Notes: generated by a model from the letters alone, not told the origin. A stretch of DNA of 64,000 bases from Polaribacter irgensii 23-P (GCF_000153225.1 NZ_CH724148.1:2681611-2745610); one strand, 5' to 3'. Counted from the first letter of the stretch, positions 47,471-57,101 are shown. Numbers and translations are program-made.

Positions 47471-49104
47471 TATTTAGTTGCGTAAAACTTGATTAATTTT
47501 TTTAATTGCCTTTTTCGAATCTTAATTTGACTTTTTCCTCTTAGTTCAGAAATCCAATTTTTATCTAAAAATATTTGATAATCATTAATTACTTCCCCTT
47601 TTATGTCTTCTAATTCTAAGGCTTTGTAATCCTCTTGATGCTCTATAAAATAAGTTTGCAATGCCAAAGTATCTTTAGACGATGCCGTCCATATCTTCTG
47701 TTGCATCAATTCAAATAACAACAAACCATCCTCATACTCCTTTAGAATGTTTGCATATGTAGGTTCTGTAAATACCAAGTTGTCCTTATAATATCCAAGG
47801 ATTTGTTCGTTTTTAAAATTATCAAACAACAAATACACAGGTTTATTTTTTTTATTTCGTGCATAGGTAACAAATGCTTCTTGCCTAGTATTAGTGCCAT
47901 CAATAGTAAAGATAACATTTTGCAAAGAATCCTTTGATAACGTTCTAAAATTGGAGTTCTTTAAAATATCCTTAGCTATTTCATTCTCTATAATTGAATA
48001 ACTGGCTTTTAATTTATTTATGACCGCTGTTTCCGACATTTGCATTCTAGAGCTTCTTTTTACTTTATCCGTAAGTTCCGCACGCAGCTCAAGAAACGAT
48101 TTTACGGGATATTTTGCTAAAAGCTTTACAATATGCCATCCAAAACGAGTTCTAAAAGGTTTTGAAACATCCCCTTCCTTTTGCAAAGAAAAAGCAGCAT
48201 CTTCAAAAGGCTTTACCATTTTCCCAATCCCAAATTTATTTAATTTACCTCCATTTCTCTTAGAAGAAGTATCCATAGAAAATTGAGCTGCCAATTTTTC
48301 AAAAGTTTCATTTTCTTGAATTTTGGCATATACCTCCGCGATCTTCGATTTTCCAACAGCAGTGGTATCCGTAATTAAAATATGTGCAACTTCAAGAGCT
48401 CCCTTGGAAGTTCTGAAATCATCTACTTTTAAAATATGAAATCCAAATTGAGTTTTAAACGGATGCGACACAGCACCAATTTTTGTTGTATACGCTACGT
48501 CTTCAAATGAAGAAACCATTTTAAATGCATCAAAATAACCTAGATCACCTTTATTTCCTTTTCTTCCAGATCGCGGATCATCTTGCGCTGATACATCTTC
48601 TGATACTGCAACTGCAACCGCTTCAAAGTCCTCTCCATTTATAATTCGATTGCGAATTGCCGTAATCTTATTGTAGGCAATTAGCGTATCTCTAGGAACT
48701 GCATCTTCCGAAGTTCGCACCAATATATGTTTTGCTTTGACCTCATTTGTTGTTCTAAAATAAATTTCTTTTACCAAATCTGAAATGAAAGTGGTATCCT
48801 GCAAATAGGGCGCCATTAATTGCTCTCGATACATCTTTATTTCCTTCTGATAAGAGCGTAAAGTATCAAGTTTTAGGTGATACGCCTCTGCTACTTTTAA
48901 TCTATAATCGATGTAAAGCGTCAAGTTCTTTTTTACACTTTTTGCCTCTTTACTATCAATTGCATCTAAATTTTTTTCATAAATACGCTTAAAATCTTCA
49001 ACTGTTGTTATTTCGTTATTAATAGTAACTAAAGTTTTTTTGTTTTGCGAAGAAAGATTCAAAACAAATATTAAGAAGCAAATTGATAAAACTATTTTCT
49101 TCAT
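47470..49104 (-). CDS. Peptidyl-prolyl isomerase with two parvulin domains
   Basis: This 544-residue exported isomerase has a signal peptide (KKIVLSICFLIFVLNLSS). Two consecutive parvulin domains are visible: VKAKHILVRTSEDAVPRD at about residue 125 with GNKGDLGYFDAFKMVSSFED, and LEVAHILITDTTA at about 240 with RNGGKLNKFGIGKMVKPFED. Each has the typical HIL and GGxLGxF-like signature. The C-terminal 200 residues are less conserved. It is the first gene of the cluster. The tail stop and the next gene's ATG share one base (TAATG). Confidence 0.9.
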   Translation of the reverse strand: MKKIVLSICFLIFVLNLSSQNKKTLVTINNEITTVEDFKRIYEKNLDAIDSKEAKSVKKNLTLYIDYRLKVAEAYHLKLDTLRSYQKEIKMYREQLMAPYLQDTTFISDLVKEIYFRTTNEVKAKHILVRTSEDAVPRDTLIAYNKITAIRNRIINGEDFEAVAVAVSEDVSAQDDPRSGRKGNKGDLGYFDAFKMVSSFEDVAYTTKIGAVSHPFKTQFGFHILKVDDFRTSKGALEVAHILITDTTAVGKSKIAEVYAKIQENETFEKLAAQFSMDTSSKRNGGKLNKFGIGKMVKPFEDAAFSLQKEGDVSKPFRTRFGWHIVKLLAKYPVKSFLELRAELTDKVKRSSRMQMSETAVINKLKASYSIIENEIAKDILKNSNFRTLSKDSLQNVIFTIDGTNTRQEAFVTYARNKKNKPVYLLFDNFKNEQILGYYKDNLVFTEPTYANILKEYEDGLLLFELMQQKIWTASSKDTLALQTYFIEHQEDYKALELEDIKGEVINDYQIFLDKNWISELRGKSQIKIRKRQLKKLIKFYATK

Positions 49105-49114
49105 AGGGTCTGTA

Positions 49115-49396
49115 TTATAGTGATATAATTCCTTTTATAAAGGCTGCTTTCTTGTAATAAACAATTACTTCACTTGCGCTTTTTAAATTTACTAGTATTG
49201 ACACGCTTACGTATTTACCTGTTTTTGACTTTTTGGTGGTAATTACAGCACCCAAATTATTAAAAATACGTTCTACTTCTAGTACTTGATTTTCAGTTGT
49301 TGGTACAATAAATTTATACAGATAGTCTGCAGGAAAATCTGTGGTGTCTTCTAACTGGATCTCTAGCTTATCGTAAAAATCGGCTTTATCACTCAT
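49115..49396 (-). CDS. DUF493 family protein
   Basis: This 93-residue protein has the small YbeD/DUF493 fold, with FPADYLYKFIVPTTENQVLEV near the start and KTGKYVSVSILVNLKSASEVI at the end. It ends 10 bp before the first PPIase gene, so it may lead that operon. The family is thought to be regulatory, but its function is unproven. Confidence 0.86.
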   Translation of the reverse strand: MSDKADFYDKLEIQLEDTTDFPADYLYKFIVPTTENQVLEVERIFNNLGAVITTKKSKTGKYVSVSILVNLKSASEVIVYYKKAAFIKGIISL

Positions 49397-49493
49397 AATA
49401 AATATTAAAATTTTTCTAAACTAAATCTGTAAATTAAGAGACAAAACTACATTAAAAATTAGTTTTATAGAGAGAATCAATTATTTTTGTAGC

Positions 49494-50033
49494 ATGCAAC
49501 AAAAAATTGTGCTTATTGGCGGACCTAGCTCTGGAAAAACAACAATTATAAATGCACTTTTAAAAAAGGGCTATGGTTGTATGACAGAAGTTTCGCGCGC
49601 CGTTATTGTAAAAGCAAAGGAAGAAGGAATCACGCAACTCTTTTTAACAGATCCGTTATTATTTAGCAACCTGCTTTTAGAAGGCAGAGAAAAGCAATAT
49701 CAGGAGGCCGAAGCGCTAGAAAATAAAATTATTTTCTTTGATCGGGGTATTCCAGACATACATGCCTACTTAAACTTCGTGAAAACCGAATACCCGTCTT
49801 ACTTTATTGATAAAAGCAAGGCCTATAAATATACTAAAATTTTTCATTTTCCTCCATGGAAAGAAATTTATACAACCGATAGCGAACGCTATGAATCTTT
49901 TGAAGAATCTGAAGTAATTGATACTTATTTAACAAAAGCATACTTAGAACTCGGGTATACCTTAATTCAAGTTCCTTTTGGGTCGGTAATGGAACGCACA
50001 GCCTTTATTCTTAATGCGATTTCTCAAGAATGA
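49494..50033 (+). CDS. AAA family ATPase/NTPase
   Basis: This 179-residue P-loop ATPase has the opening IVLIGGPSSGKTTIINALL (Walker A GGPSSGKT) and the Walker B-like FFDRGIPDIHAYL, then HFPPWKEIYTTDSERYESFEE. It fits the AAA_28-type group (NadR/Ttd14-like). The substrate is unknown. Its stop overlaps the recQ ATG (ATGA), so the two are translationally coupled. A TATTTTTG element at 49482-49489 lies four bases before the ATG. Confidence 0.84.
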   Translation: MQQKIVLIGGPSSGKTTIINALLKKGYGCMTEVSRAVIVKAKEEGITQLFLTDPLLFSNLLLEGREKQYQEAEALENKIIFFDRGIPDIHAYLNFVKTEYPSYFIDKSKAYKYTKIFHFPPWKEIYTTDSERYESFEESEVIDTYLTKAYLELGYTLIQVPFGSVMERTAFILNAISQE

Positions 50034-51925
50034 TAAATTCTCCTGAGAAAATATTAAAGGAATACTGGGGATTCAATGCGTTTAGAAACCCACAAAAAGA
50101 AATTATTACAAGTGTCTTAGAAAACACAGATACCATTGCCTTATTACCTACAGGAGGAGGAAAATCAATCTGCTTTCAGGTTCCTGCGTTACTAAAAGAT
50201 GGCGTCTGTATCGTAATCTCTCCTTTGATCGCCTTAATGCAAGACCAAGTAAAAAATTTAAAAAAAAGAAATATAAAAGCGCTTACAATTCCTTCTGGAA
50301 GTAACCAAAATGAAATTATAACCTTATTTGACAACATTAAATTTGGAAAAGTTAAATTCTTATATATTTCTCCAGAACGCTTGCAAACTCCTTTAATTCA
50401 GCAAAAAATAAAAGAACTACAAGTAAACCTCGTTGCGATTGACGAGGCACATTGCATCTCTGAATGGGGACACGATTTTAGACCTTCCTACCGCTCAATT
50501 AAAATTTTAAAAGAGCTACTACCAACGGTGAACTTTATTGCTCTAACAGCCACAGCAAACAAAAGAGTGCTCGAAGATATTTCTACGAATCTAGCACTCT
50601 CAAACCATGCACTCTTTCAAAAATCTTTTTTTAAAGAGAATTTAGCCTATCAAATTTTCAAAATTGAAGATAAACTTTCGCGCTTAATTCAAATTTTCAA
50701 CAAAACAAAAGTCCCTGCAATAATTTATGTGAATTCAAGAAAGAAGACTGTGGAGATTTCTAATTTTTTGCAAGCAAATAAGTTCAAAAGCACATGCTAC
50801 CACGCAGGGTTATCTCCTTCTGAAAAACAAATAGCTTTTGAGGATTGGATGTCCGAAAAAAAACCAATTATTGTAGCTACCAATGCTTTTGGAATGGGAA
50901 TTGACAAACCAAATGTCGGTTTGGTTATTCATTATAATCTCCCCGCAAGTATCGAAAACTACGTTCAAGAAACCGGCAGAGCTGGTAGAAATGAAAAAAA
51001 ATCTTTTGGTGTTTTGTTTTTTAATGAAAATGACCTATTTCTACAAAAAAAACAAGCAGAAAATTCTATTCCAACAATTTCCGAAATTAAAGAGGTACAC
51101 AGGAAACTATATCAATACTTTCGAATTGCAAATGGCGAGCTTTTAGAAGAGATGTTCTTTTTTAATTTTTCTGAGTTTTGCGAAAAATATAATTTTCAGC
51201 AATTAAAAACGGACGTTATCCTTAAATTATTAGCTAATTATGGTGTTGTAGTGTTAGAAAATAGCTTTCATAAAAAAGCCACTTTAATGGTTACCGGAAG
51301 TCACTTCGCCATCTTACACTTTTCAAAAAGCAATAGCTCCCTAAAATACTTTGTAAATATACTTTTAAGAACCTATGGAGGACTCTTTGAAAATGAAATA
51401 AAGATAGATGAATTTTTAATTGCAAAAAAAGCAGGCATCACTTCTTCTCAAGTTGTGACAAATTTAAAAATATTAGAAAAACAAAACCTCGTAGCGTACA
51501 CCCAAGTGACCAGCGATCTTTCTTTGCGTTTTTTAGTTCCCAGAGAAGATGACAAAACGATTAACCGATTCTCTAAAGAAATAAAACAGTTCTTATTTTT
51601 AAAAAAAGAAAAAACGACAAAGTTTATAAACTTCTTAACCAACAACACCCGCTGCAGAAGTGAACAATTGCTTTCATATTTCGATGAGAAAACGACAAAA
51701 AAATGCGGAATTTGTGATGTTTGTATATCCCAGAAAAATAAGACAAAAGAAAATATTACAGCACAAATACAGGCACTTTTAAAAAAGAATCAGCCATTAT
51801 CATCCCTAGAAATAAGTAGCCTTCTAAATATTTTTGAAAAAGTTATCTTAATACATTTACAGGGATTGTTAGCAACAGATCAAATTATCATCAACAATCA
51901 AAATAAATTCCAAATTAAAGAATAA
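50030..51925 (+). CDS. recQ: ATP-dependent DNA helicase RecQ
   Basis: This 631-residue superfamily 2 helicase has Walker A LLPTGGGKSICFQVP, DEAH box AIDEAHCISEWGHDFRPSY, motif III LTATANKRV, motif V TNAFGMGIDKPNV and motif VI YVQETGRAGRNEK. The zinc-binding Cys of the RQC region are seen as CRSEQLLSYF and KKCGICDVC. The C-terminus after the RQC domain is short, so an HRDC domain is absent or degenerate. It starts inside the upstream NTPase stop and ends 2 bp before fmt. Confidence 0.94.
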   Translation: MINSPEKILKEYWGFNAFRNPQKEIITSVLENTDTIALLPTGGGKSICFQVPALLKDGVCIVISPLIALMQDQVKNLKKRNIKALTIPSGSNQNEIITLFDNIKFGKVKFLYISPERLQTPLIQQKIKELQVNLVAIDEAHCISEWGHDFRPSYRSIKILKELLPTVNFIALTATANKRVLEDISTNLALSNHALFQKSFFKENLAYQIFKIEDKLSRLIQIFNKTKVPAIIYVNSRKKTVEISNFLQANKFKSTCYHAGLSPSEKQIAFEDWMSEKKPIIVATNAFGMGIDKPNVGLVIHYNLPASIENYVQETGRAGRNEKKSFGVLFFNENDLFLQKKQAENSIPTISEIKEVHRKLYQYFRIANGELLEEMFFFNFSEFCEKYNFQQLKTDVILKLLANYGVVVLENSFHKKATLMVTGSHFAILHFSKSNSSLKYFVNILLRTYGGLFENEIKIDEFLIAKKAGITSSQVVTNLKILEKQNLVAYTQVTSDLSLRFLVPREDDKTINRFSKEIKQFLFLKKEKTTKFINFLTNNTRCRSEQLLSYFDEKTTKKCGICDVCISQKNKTKENITAQIQALLKKNQPLSSLEISSLLNIFEKVILIHLQGLLATDQIIINNQNKFQIKE

Positions 51926-51927
51926 CT

Positions 51928-52872
51928 ATGAGAAATTTGCGTATTATTTTCATGGGCACCCCTGATTTTGCTGTGGCCATTTTAAAACATCTAATTACAA
52001 ATAATTATAAAATCGTTGGTGTCATTACAGCTCCAGACAAAGCTGCTGGAAGGGGAAGAAAACTCAATGAATCTGCCGTAAAAAAATATGCGGTTTCTCA
52101 AAACCTTCCCATACTGCAACCTCAAAACTTAAAAAATGAAGATTTCTTAAAAGAACTAAAAATATTAAATGCAAACCTACAAATAGTAGTTGCCTTTAGA
52201 ATGCTTCCTGAGGTTGTTTGGAAAATGCCAGCACTTGGAACCTTTAACTTACACGCTTCTCTGTTACCAGCGTATAGAGGAGCAGCTCCCATACATTGGT
52301 CCATAATTAATGGAGAAACGAAAACAGGCGTTACCACATTCTTTATTGACGATAAAATTGATACTGGAGAAATAATTCTACAAGAAGAGATGGGAATTTT
52401 AAAGACGGAAACGGTAGGAACGCTCCATGATAAACTAATGCAGATAGGAGCTACTTTGGTCTCTAACACCATAGATCTTATTGGCACAGGGAACTTAAAA
52501 ACAATCAAACAACCAGATTTAGAAGAAAAGTCTGCTCCTAAGTTAAATTCTGAAAACACAAACATCAATTGGAATGACTCTTTGGATGCCATTTATAATA
52601 AGATTCGTGGACTGAATCCGTTTCCAGCAGCCTGGTGCACGCTCATAAATAATGAAGAGCGCATTTTAGTTAAAATTTATGAGGTCAAAAAAGAAGAGGA
52701 GTACCATAACTTTGCGAATGGCAAAATACTTGCGACTAAAAAAGAATTAAAAATAGCCGTTCCTGAAGGATTCATAATTATTGAAGAAATAAAACTTTCT
52801 GGAAAGAAAAAAATGGATGCTAAAAGTCTTTTAAATGGTTATACTTTTTCATCCGAGGCAAAGATGTCCTAA
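51928..52872 (+). CDS. fmt: Methionyl-tRNA formyltransferase
   Basis: This 314-residue enzyme formylates initiator Met-tRNA. The formyl donor-binding motif HASLLPAYRGAAPIHWSI, the opening RIIFMGTPDFAVAIL and the C-terminal RGLNPFPAAWCTL (shared with other formyltransferases) are all visible. The length is standard. It begins 2 bp after recQ. The 190-bp gap to the HU gene holds an apparent -7 element (TATATTTG at 52990-52997). Confidence 0.95.
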   Translation: MRNLRIIFMGTPDFAVAILKHLITNNYKIVGVITAPDKAAGRGRKLNESAVKKYAVSQNLPILQPQNLKNEDFLKELKILNANLQIVVAFRMLPEVVWKMPALGTFNLHASLLPAYRGAAPIHWSIINGETKTGVTTFFIDDKIDTGEIILQEEMGILKTETVGTLHDKLMQIGATLVSNTIDLIGTGNLKTIKQPDLEEKSAPKLNSENTNINWNDSLDAIYNKIRGLNPFPAAWCTLINNEERILVKIYEVKKEEEYHNFANGKILATKKELKIAVPEGFIIIEEIKLSGKKKMDAKSLLNGYTFSSEAKMS

Positions 52873-53062
52873 ACCCGCTATTCATGGGGTTTTTAAGGTT
52901 TTTTACTTTTACGTACTTAGCTTATTAACAATTGACATACTTTTATTAACAAAAGAGGCCTTTTTTAACACCCTTACTTGCGTGGCAGTACAATCCTGCT
53001 ATATTTGTTAAGCTATTAAGCGAATAATATAATATTTAATTAATTTTTAAAACTAGTTTACT

Positions 53063-53335
53063 ATGAACAAATCAGATTTAATCGATGCAATGGCTGCAGA
53101 TGCAGGAATTTCAAAAGTAGCAGCGAAAGCAGCTCTCGAGTCTTTTACAACCCACATAACTTCTTCTTTACAGAAAAAGGAAAAAGTAGCATTAGTTGGT
53201 TTTGGAACTTTTTCTGTTTCTGAAAGAGCTGCAAGAAGTGGTAGAAATCCTCAAACAGGAGCTACAATTCAAATTTCTGCTAAAAATGTAGCAAAATTTA
53301 AAGCTGGAGCTGGATTAAGTGACGCTGTCAACTAA
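53063..53335 (+). CDS. hup: HU family DNA-binding protein
   Basis: This 90-residue nucleoid protein has the opening [18 protein letters not shown], the dimer helix [17 protein letters not shown], the [21 protein letters not shown] beta-arm (with the Pro at the DNA-bending tip in RNPQTG) and the C-terminal [12 protein letters not shown]. The length matches HU. It is a single gene with a downstream terminator. Confidence 0.95.
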   Translation: MNKSDLIDAMAADAGISKVAAKAALESFTTHITSSLQKKEKVALVGFGTFSVSERAARSGRNPQTGATIQISAKNVAKFKAGAGLSDAVN

Positions 53336-53362
53336 TATTTTCTGTTTCAAGTATAATAAAAG

Positions 53363-53388
53363 CTCTCTTTAAAGAGAGTTTTTTTTTA
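53363..53388 (+). terminator. Intrinsic terminator after the HU gene
   Basis: A perfect 8-bp palindrome stem (CTCTCTTT / AAAGAGAG) is followed by a run of T. Confidence 0.85.
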
Positions 53389-53420
53389 TATGAAATTTTT
53401 CTTATCTTCAAAAAAAACCA

Positions 53421-53978
53421 ATGCTCAAAATACCTCCTAAAAAAGGAAGATTATTAGTTGCCGAACCATCTATTTTAAACGACACCTCCTTTAATAAAGC
53501 CATTGTATTATTGACAGAGCATACCGCAAACAATTCTGTTGGGTTTATTTTGAACAAACCTTTAGCGTATAATTTAAATGACTTGTTACCCAATATTAAG
53601 TGTTCTTTTAAAATCTATCAAGGAGGACCTGTAGAACAGGATAATTTATACTTCCTTCACCGCGTTCCTCAATTGTTAAGTAAAAGCATTGCGGTTTCAA
53701 ATGGTGTTTACTGGGGAGGCGATTTCAACCAACTTACAGAACTTTTGAACAACAGTGTCTTAGACACCTCTGAAATCCGATTTTTCTTAGGCTATTCCGG
53801 TTGGGACAAAGAGCAACTTGGGGCTGAGCTGAAGGAAAAATCTTGGTTTGTAACTGAGAATGATTTTGAAAATATACTTTCAAACGACGAAAAAAATCTT
53901 TGGAAAGAAAAACTACTGCAAAAAGGTGGAGCCTACAAAATTTGGGCAAATGCACCAGACGATTTTAATTTAAATTAA
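53421..53978 (+). CDS. YqgE/AlgH family protein
   Basis: This 185-residue cytosolic protein of the YqgE/AlgH (DUF179) family has GRLLVAEPSILNDTSFNKAI at the start and QGGPVEQDNLYFLHR, then GVYWGGDFNQL and FFLGYSGWDKEQLGAELK. The function is unknown. It converges with the class IV aminotransferase gene, overlapping it by 4 bp. Confidence 0.92.
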   Translation: MLKIPPKKGRLLVAEPSILNDTSFNKAIVLLTEHTANNSVGFILNKPLAYNLNDLLPNIKCSFKIYQGGPVEQDNLYFLHRVPQLLSKSIAVSNGVYWGGDFNQLTELLNNSVLDTSEIRFFLGYSGWDKEQLGAELKEKSWFVTENDFENILSNDEKNLWKEKLLQKGGAYKIWANAPDDFNLN

Positions 53979-54808
53979 ATTCCTGCGATCTGTAAAACCC
54001 TTAAGTTTGCCAGCAATTTGCTTCCTATTTGCGTATCAAAAGACTTTTTTTTATATTTCGTTACTACTTGTATCCCCATGATTGCATTAGTTATAAAAAC
54101 TTCATCGGCCTTTTGGATTTCGAAAGGCGAAATAGCAGTCTCTTCAACGGTAAAATCCTTATTTTTTGTCAAGATCTCTATAACCTTGCCCCTAACGATC
54201 CCTTTAATACAGCCTTCAGTTAAAGCTGGAGTTTTAACAACCCCGTTTTTTACAATAAAAATATTACCATTTGCAACTTCCACAACCCCTTTGCGCTCAT
54301 TTACTAAAACACAATTATCCAAATCATTTTCATCGGCGTAAATACTTGCTAATGTATTTAACATTCTATTGTTGGTTTTAATTGTAGAAAGTAAACCTGA
54401 ATAATTATAAAAATCCTTGAATACATCTATTTCGTAACTTTCTTTTGTCTCATATTGGTAGCCTGTAGCTTCAATTAAATAATCAATTCCGTTTGTTTCT
54501 GGCGTATACAAACCTCCGTCCTTACGGAAAACATTTAAACGGACTCTAAACATGCCAGTCAGCTCTAAACTACGAACTGTTTTCATGATTTCCTGCTCTA
54601 AAAACTCCAATGTAAATTCCATCGGAATTTCCATGCGCAACATCCTCATGGAAGCCATTAATCTAAAATAATGGTCCTCCCAGAAAATAACTTTATTATG
54701 TACTACTTTAATTGTTTCAAAAATCCCATCTCCATATTTAAACCCTCTGTTTTCCGAAGTTAATTGAACCTGTTCTTTTTGTAATAATTTGCTATTAAAG
54801 TTAATCAT
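53975..54808 (-). CDS. Class IV aminotransferase (branched-chain aminotransferase/ADC lyase-like)
   Basis: This 277-residue PLP enzyme has the class IV fold. Visible are the opening SENRGFKYGDGIFETIKV and the later TNNRMLNTLASIYADENDLDNCV, which marks the region with the PLP contacts; the enzyme class also has the EVANGNIFIVKNG loop. ATG 54808 is preferred over the longer frame starting 54832. The substrate (branched-chain amino acids, ADC or D-amino acids) cannot be settled. Relatives in this neighbourhood often lie beside HU and YqgE genes. Confidence 0.89.
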   Translation of the reverse strand: MINFNSKLLQKEQVQLTSENRGFKYGDGIFETIKVVHNKVIFWEDHYFRLMASMRMLRMEIPMEFTLEFLEQEIMKTVRSLELTGMFRVRLNVFRKDGGLYTPETNGIDYLIEATGYQYETKESYEIDVFKDFYNYSGLLSTIKTNNRMLNTLASIYADENDLDNCVLVNERKGVVEVANGNIFIVKNGVVKTPALTEGCIKGIVRGKVIEILTKNKDFTVEETAISPFEIQKADEVFITNAIMGIQVVTKYKKKSFDTQIGSKLLANLRVLQIAGI

Positions 54809-54860
54809 TGCTTTCTTTTTTAAGAAGTGCAAAATTAGGGTATTTCCTTAGATTTGTAGC

Positions 54861-54892
54861 AAAAAAAACCAGCAATTATGCTGGTTTTTTTT
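54861..54892 (-). terminator. Intrinsic terminator between the START-like and aminotransferase genes
   Basis: The left arm (A-run plus CCAGCA) pairs with TGCTGG plus a T-run around a 4-nt loop, and flanking bases extend the pairing with one mismatch. It ends the START-like gene on the minus strand. Confidence 0.85.
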
Positions 54893-54908
54893 ACTACAAA
54901 TCATATGT

Positions 54909-55292
54909 TTAGGCGCCAATAGTGTGCCTTAATTCCTCTATTTGATTTTCCCAAAGTTGTTTTGATTCCTCTACTTCGTCAGCGTCCTCGGCATAATCTG
55001 TAACAACCAATGTAACATCCTTTGTGAGTGCATCTAAATCGATTCTAATCTCGAAATAACTCTCATCATCTTCACTCTCTAACCATTTCCAACGAATTCT
55101 TTCTCCTGCCTTTTTTGTAATTAATTCTGCTAACTCCTCTTCTCCTTCCCAAACAAAACTATATATTTTACCTCTAGAATTTACTTTATCTGCGAACCAT
55201 TCCTGTAAGTTTGAAGGTGTAGAAATATATTGGTACAGCATATTTGGGGATGCGTGAATAGGAACTTCCAATTCAAATTTTACTTTTTCCAT
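54909..55292 (-). CDS. START-like (SRPBCC/AHA1-type) domain protein
   Basis: This 127-residue single-domain protein of the START/Bet v1 superfamily has the opening KFELEVPIHASPNMLYQYIST, then PSNLQEWFADKVNSRG and RIRWKWLESEDDESYFEIRI. The ligand is unknown. It has a Glu/Asp-rich C-terminus (YAEDADEVEESKQLW). The gene is single, ended by the terminator at 54861; tRNA-Met follows on the other strand. Confidence 0.88.
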   Translation of the reverse strand: MEKVKFELEVPIHASPNMLYQYISTPSNLQEWFADKVNSRGKIYSFVWEGEEELAELITKKAGERIRWKWLESEDDESYFEIRIDLDALTKDVTLVVTDYAEDADEVEESKQLWENQIEELRHTIGA

Positions 55293-55358
55293 TTAATTTT
55301 TTTAGTTATTCGGGCAATATAGGTAATAAATCAATGTAAAAAAAATTATAAACCCTGG

Positions 55359-55388
55359 TTGGTAATCTATAAAAAGTGGTTATATTTG
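55359..55388 (+). promoter_or_regulatory. tRNA-Met promoter
   Basis: TTG (55359-55361) plus 19 nt plus TATATTTG (55381-55388) is a full Bacteroidota sigma-A promoter, 15 bp upstream of the tRNA start. Confidence 0.85.
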
Positions 55389-55403
55389 CACCCGAAAACC
55401 AAT

Positions 55404-55477
55404 GGCGAGGTAGCTCAGTTGGTTAGAGCGCAGGATTCATAACCCTGAGGTCACGGGTTCAAATCCCGTTCTCGCTA
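55404..55477 (+). tRNA. tRNA-Met (CAT)
   Basis: The 74-nt cloverleaf has acceptor pairs GGCGAGG/TCTCGCT (with G-U pairs at both ends) and a D-arm with TAGCTCAGTTGGTTAGAGC. The anticodon CAT is at 55438-55440 and the T-arm is CGGGTTCAAATCCCG. CCA is not encoded. It is probably the elongator; tRNA-Ile2 with a modified CAT anticodon is less likely. Confidence 0.92.
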
Positions 55478-55500
55478 CATAAACTAAAATAGTTAAATCA

Positions 55501-55530
55501 ACGAATTGTGTATCACAGTTCGTTTTTTTG
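55501..55530 (+). terminator. Terminator after tRNA-Met
   Basis: An imperfect 10-bp stem (ACGAATTGTG / CACAGTTCGT with one T-G pair) around a 3-nt loop is followed by seven T. Confidence 0.8.
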
Positions 55531-56982
55531 TGTTTTATTTTCTTAGTATAATAAAATCCTGCGCAAATTTGCACAATCCTAAAATATCCGGCAGCTATTT
55601 AAACAATTCTTTTTTCCTCTAAGAAAATTGTCATTAAAACGAAATACTTTAATTGAAACAACAAAACTACTGATGTTCTCAGAATTGATGTTCTAAAAGG
55701 TCTCTTAATATAAAGAAAAACTTGCAATAGAGCACAAGAATCAAAAAGAAGTCAAGCAGGCATAGCAATAAAAGAGAAACAAAGTATTTTGCTAAATCAA
55801 GAATTATGCCCAAAGCGTCTTTATAAATTATGCGTTTTTTGGGTGCAGATTACGAAATAAATTAAAAAAAAAGAACAGAAAAAAACACAGAAAGTAAAAA
55901 AAATCAAAAACCTGTCCGATAACAATAAAGGCAAAAATCACCTCTCTTTATTCAAAAAGCAAAAATGCTTTTAGTTCTCTTAGAATATTGAAAATTGTGT
56001 AATTTACTCCAAAAGATGAAATAAATTACGCAAATTAGATAACTGTTAATTTGGCTAAAAAATTAGATAAAATAAAAATTAAAATTGATGAAATTAAACT
56101 TGAAAATACTAGCCAAATACATCCTTTATTACCAAAGCGAATACAGTACAAAAAACAATCTCTTAAAAGATCATAACACCTGCATTCTTATAAAACAGAA
56201 GATTTTTAAAACCTGAAACGTTACGATTAAAACGGCCTTAACCTAATAAAACAGAAACTTAATCTTTACATAACGGAAGGTTTGAGAATTTAAAGATAGA
56301 TGACAAACTTAACACTCTTTACCAGATGTTAGAAAATTCTGTAAATAAAATAGAGCGCAATGAAAAAACGATAAATGAAACTAGCAAAAGTTTACTCGCC
56401 TATAGTTCATGTTTACATAAATTTCTTCATAAAGTAGACAACCAATCAAAGAACTCTAAAGGATCAATTTAATGCCCTTCCCTTACTGCTGCCATTAAAA
56501 AGATAGTTGTTAATTCAATTACAAGCATAATAGATCCACTAAACTTATTAGCGTTTAAACGCTTTAAAAGACTAAGATAATACTCTATAGTCGTCTTAAT
56601 TTATATCACACTTTCTATCGACATTTCAGAACAAAGAATAAGTTAATAATAATGTATAATTGTAATGAGAACGAACTTCTCTCGAAGAGGCAAACCGTGC
56701 ATATAATTGTTTAACTCGCGAACAAATTTTTTGAATCCTCCAGCATTCTCAATCTTTATTATAAGCTGATTTTGTAATAATGAGAAATTTGTCAAAACTT
56801 TAGGGGTATTTAGTTTTTTTAACAATTGTTAAAACTTCTACAAAAGCAACATTTTTTAGGAGATAGTAACCACAAAACATATAAATATTTATAAAATTGA
56901 ATATGAAAAGCCATTTTAGACCTGTTAACTATTTCATTATAAATGCTATTGTGAAAAATATTTATTTTTATGAGGCAAAGCC
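55531..56982. other. 1.45-kb gene-poor, AT-rich gap between the two tRNA genes
   Basis: No gene here can be supported. Fragments that could be decayed coding DNA are a lysine-rich frame around 56050-56176 (LAKKLDKIKIKIDEIKLEN) and a start-less open frame around 56280-56472 (DDKLNTLYQMLENSVNKIER). A 60-codon minus frame at 56643-56825 (GGFKKFVRELNNYMHGLPLR) has no recognisable relatives. I see no duplicated tRNA 3' end that would indicate an integration site. Gene decay or a lost insertion between tRNAs is possible. Confidence 0.45.
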
Positions 56983-57012
56983 TTGTAGATGCTAAAAAAC
57001 ATTTTATATTTG
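56983..57012 (+). promoter_or_regulatory. tRNA-Gly promoter
   Basis: TTG (56983-56985), a 19-nt spacer and TATATTTG (57005-57012) form a full Bacteroidota sigma-A promoter, 15 bp upstream of the tRNA start, the same geometry as the tRNA-Met promoter. Confidence 0.85.
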
Positions 57013-57027
57013 CAATCGATTTACCAC

Positions 57028-57100
57028 GCGAAAGTAGCTCAGTTGGTAGAGCGTCAGCCTTCCAAGCTGAATGTCGCCAGTTCGAACCTGGTCTTTCGCT
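57028..57100 (+). tRNA. tRNA-Gly (TCC)
   Basis: The 73-nt cloverleaf has acceptor GCGAAAG/CTTTCGC, a D-arm TAGCTCAGTTGGTAGAGC and an anticodon loop CTTCCAA (anticodon TCC at 57061-57063). The T-arm is GCCAGTTCGAACCTGGT. CCA is not encoded. Confidence 0.93.
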
Positions 57101-57101
57101 C

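Noticed and set aside
56643..56825. 60-codon minus-strand open frame in the tRNA gap
   Set aside because: Too short, with no similarity I recognise, and located in gene-poor DNA.
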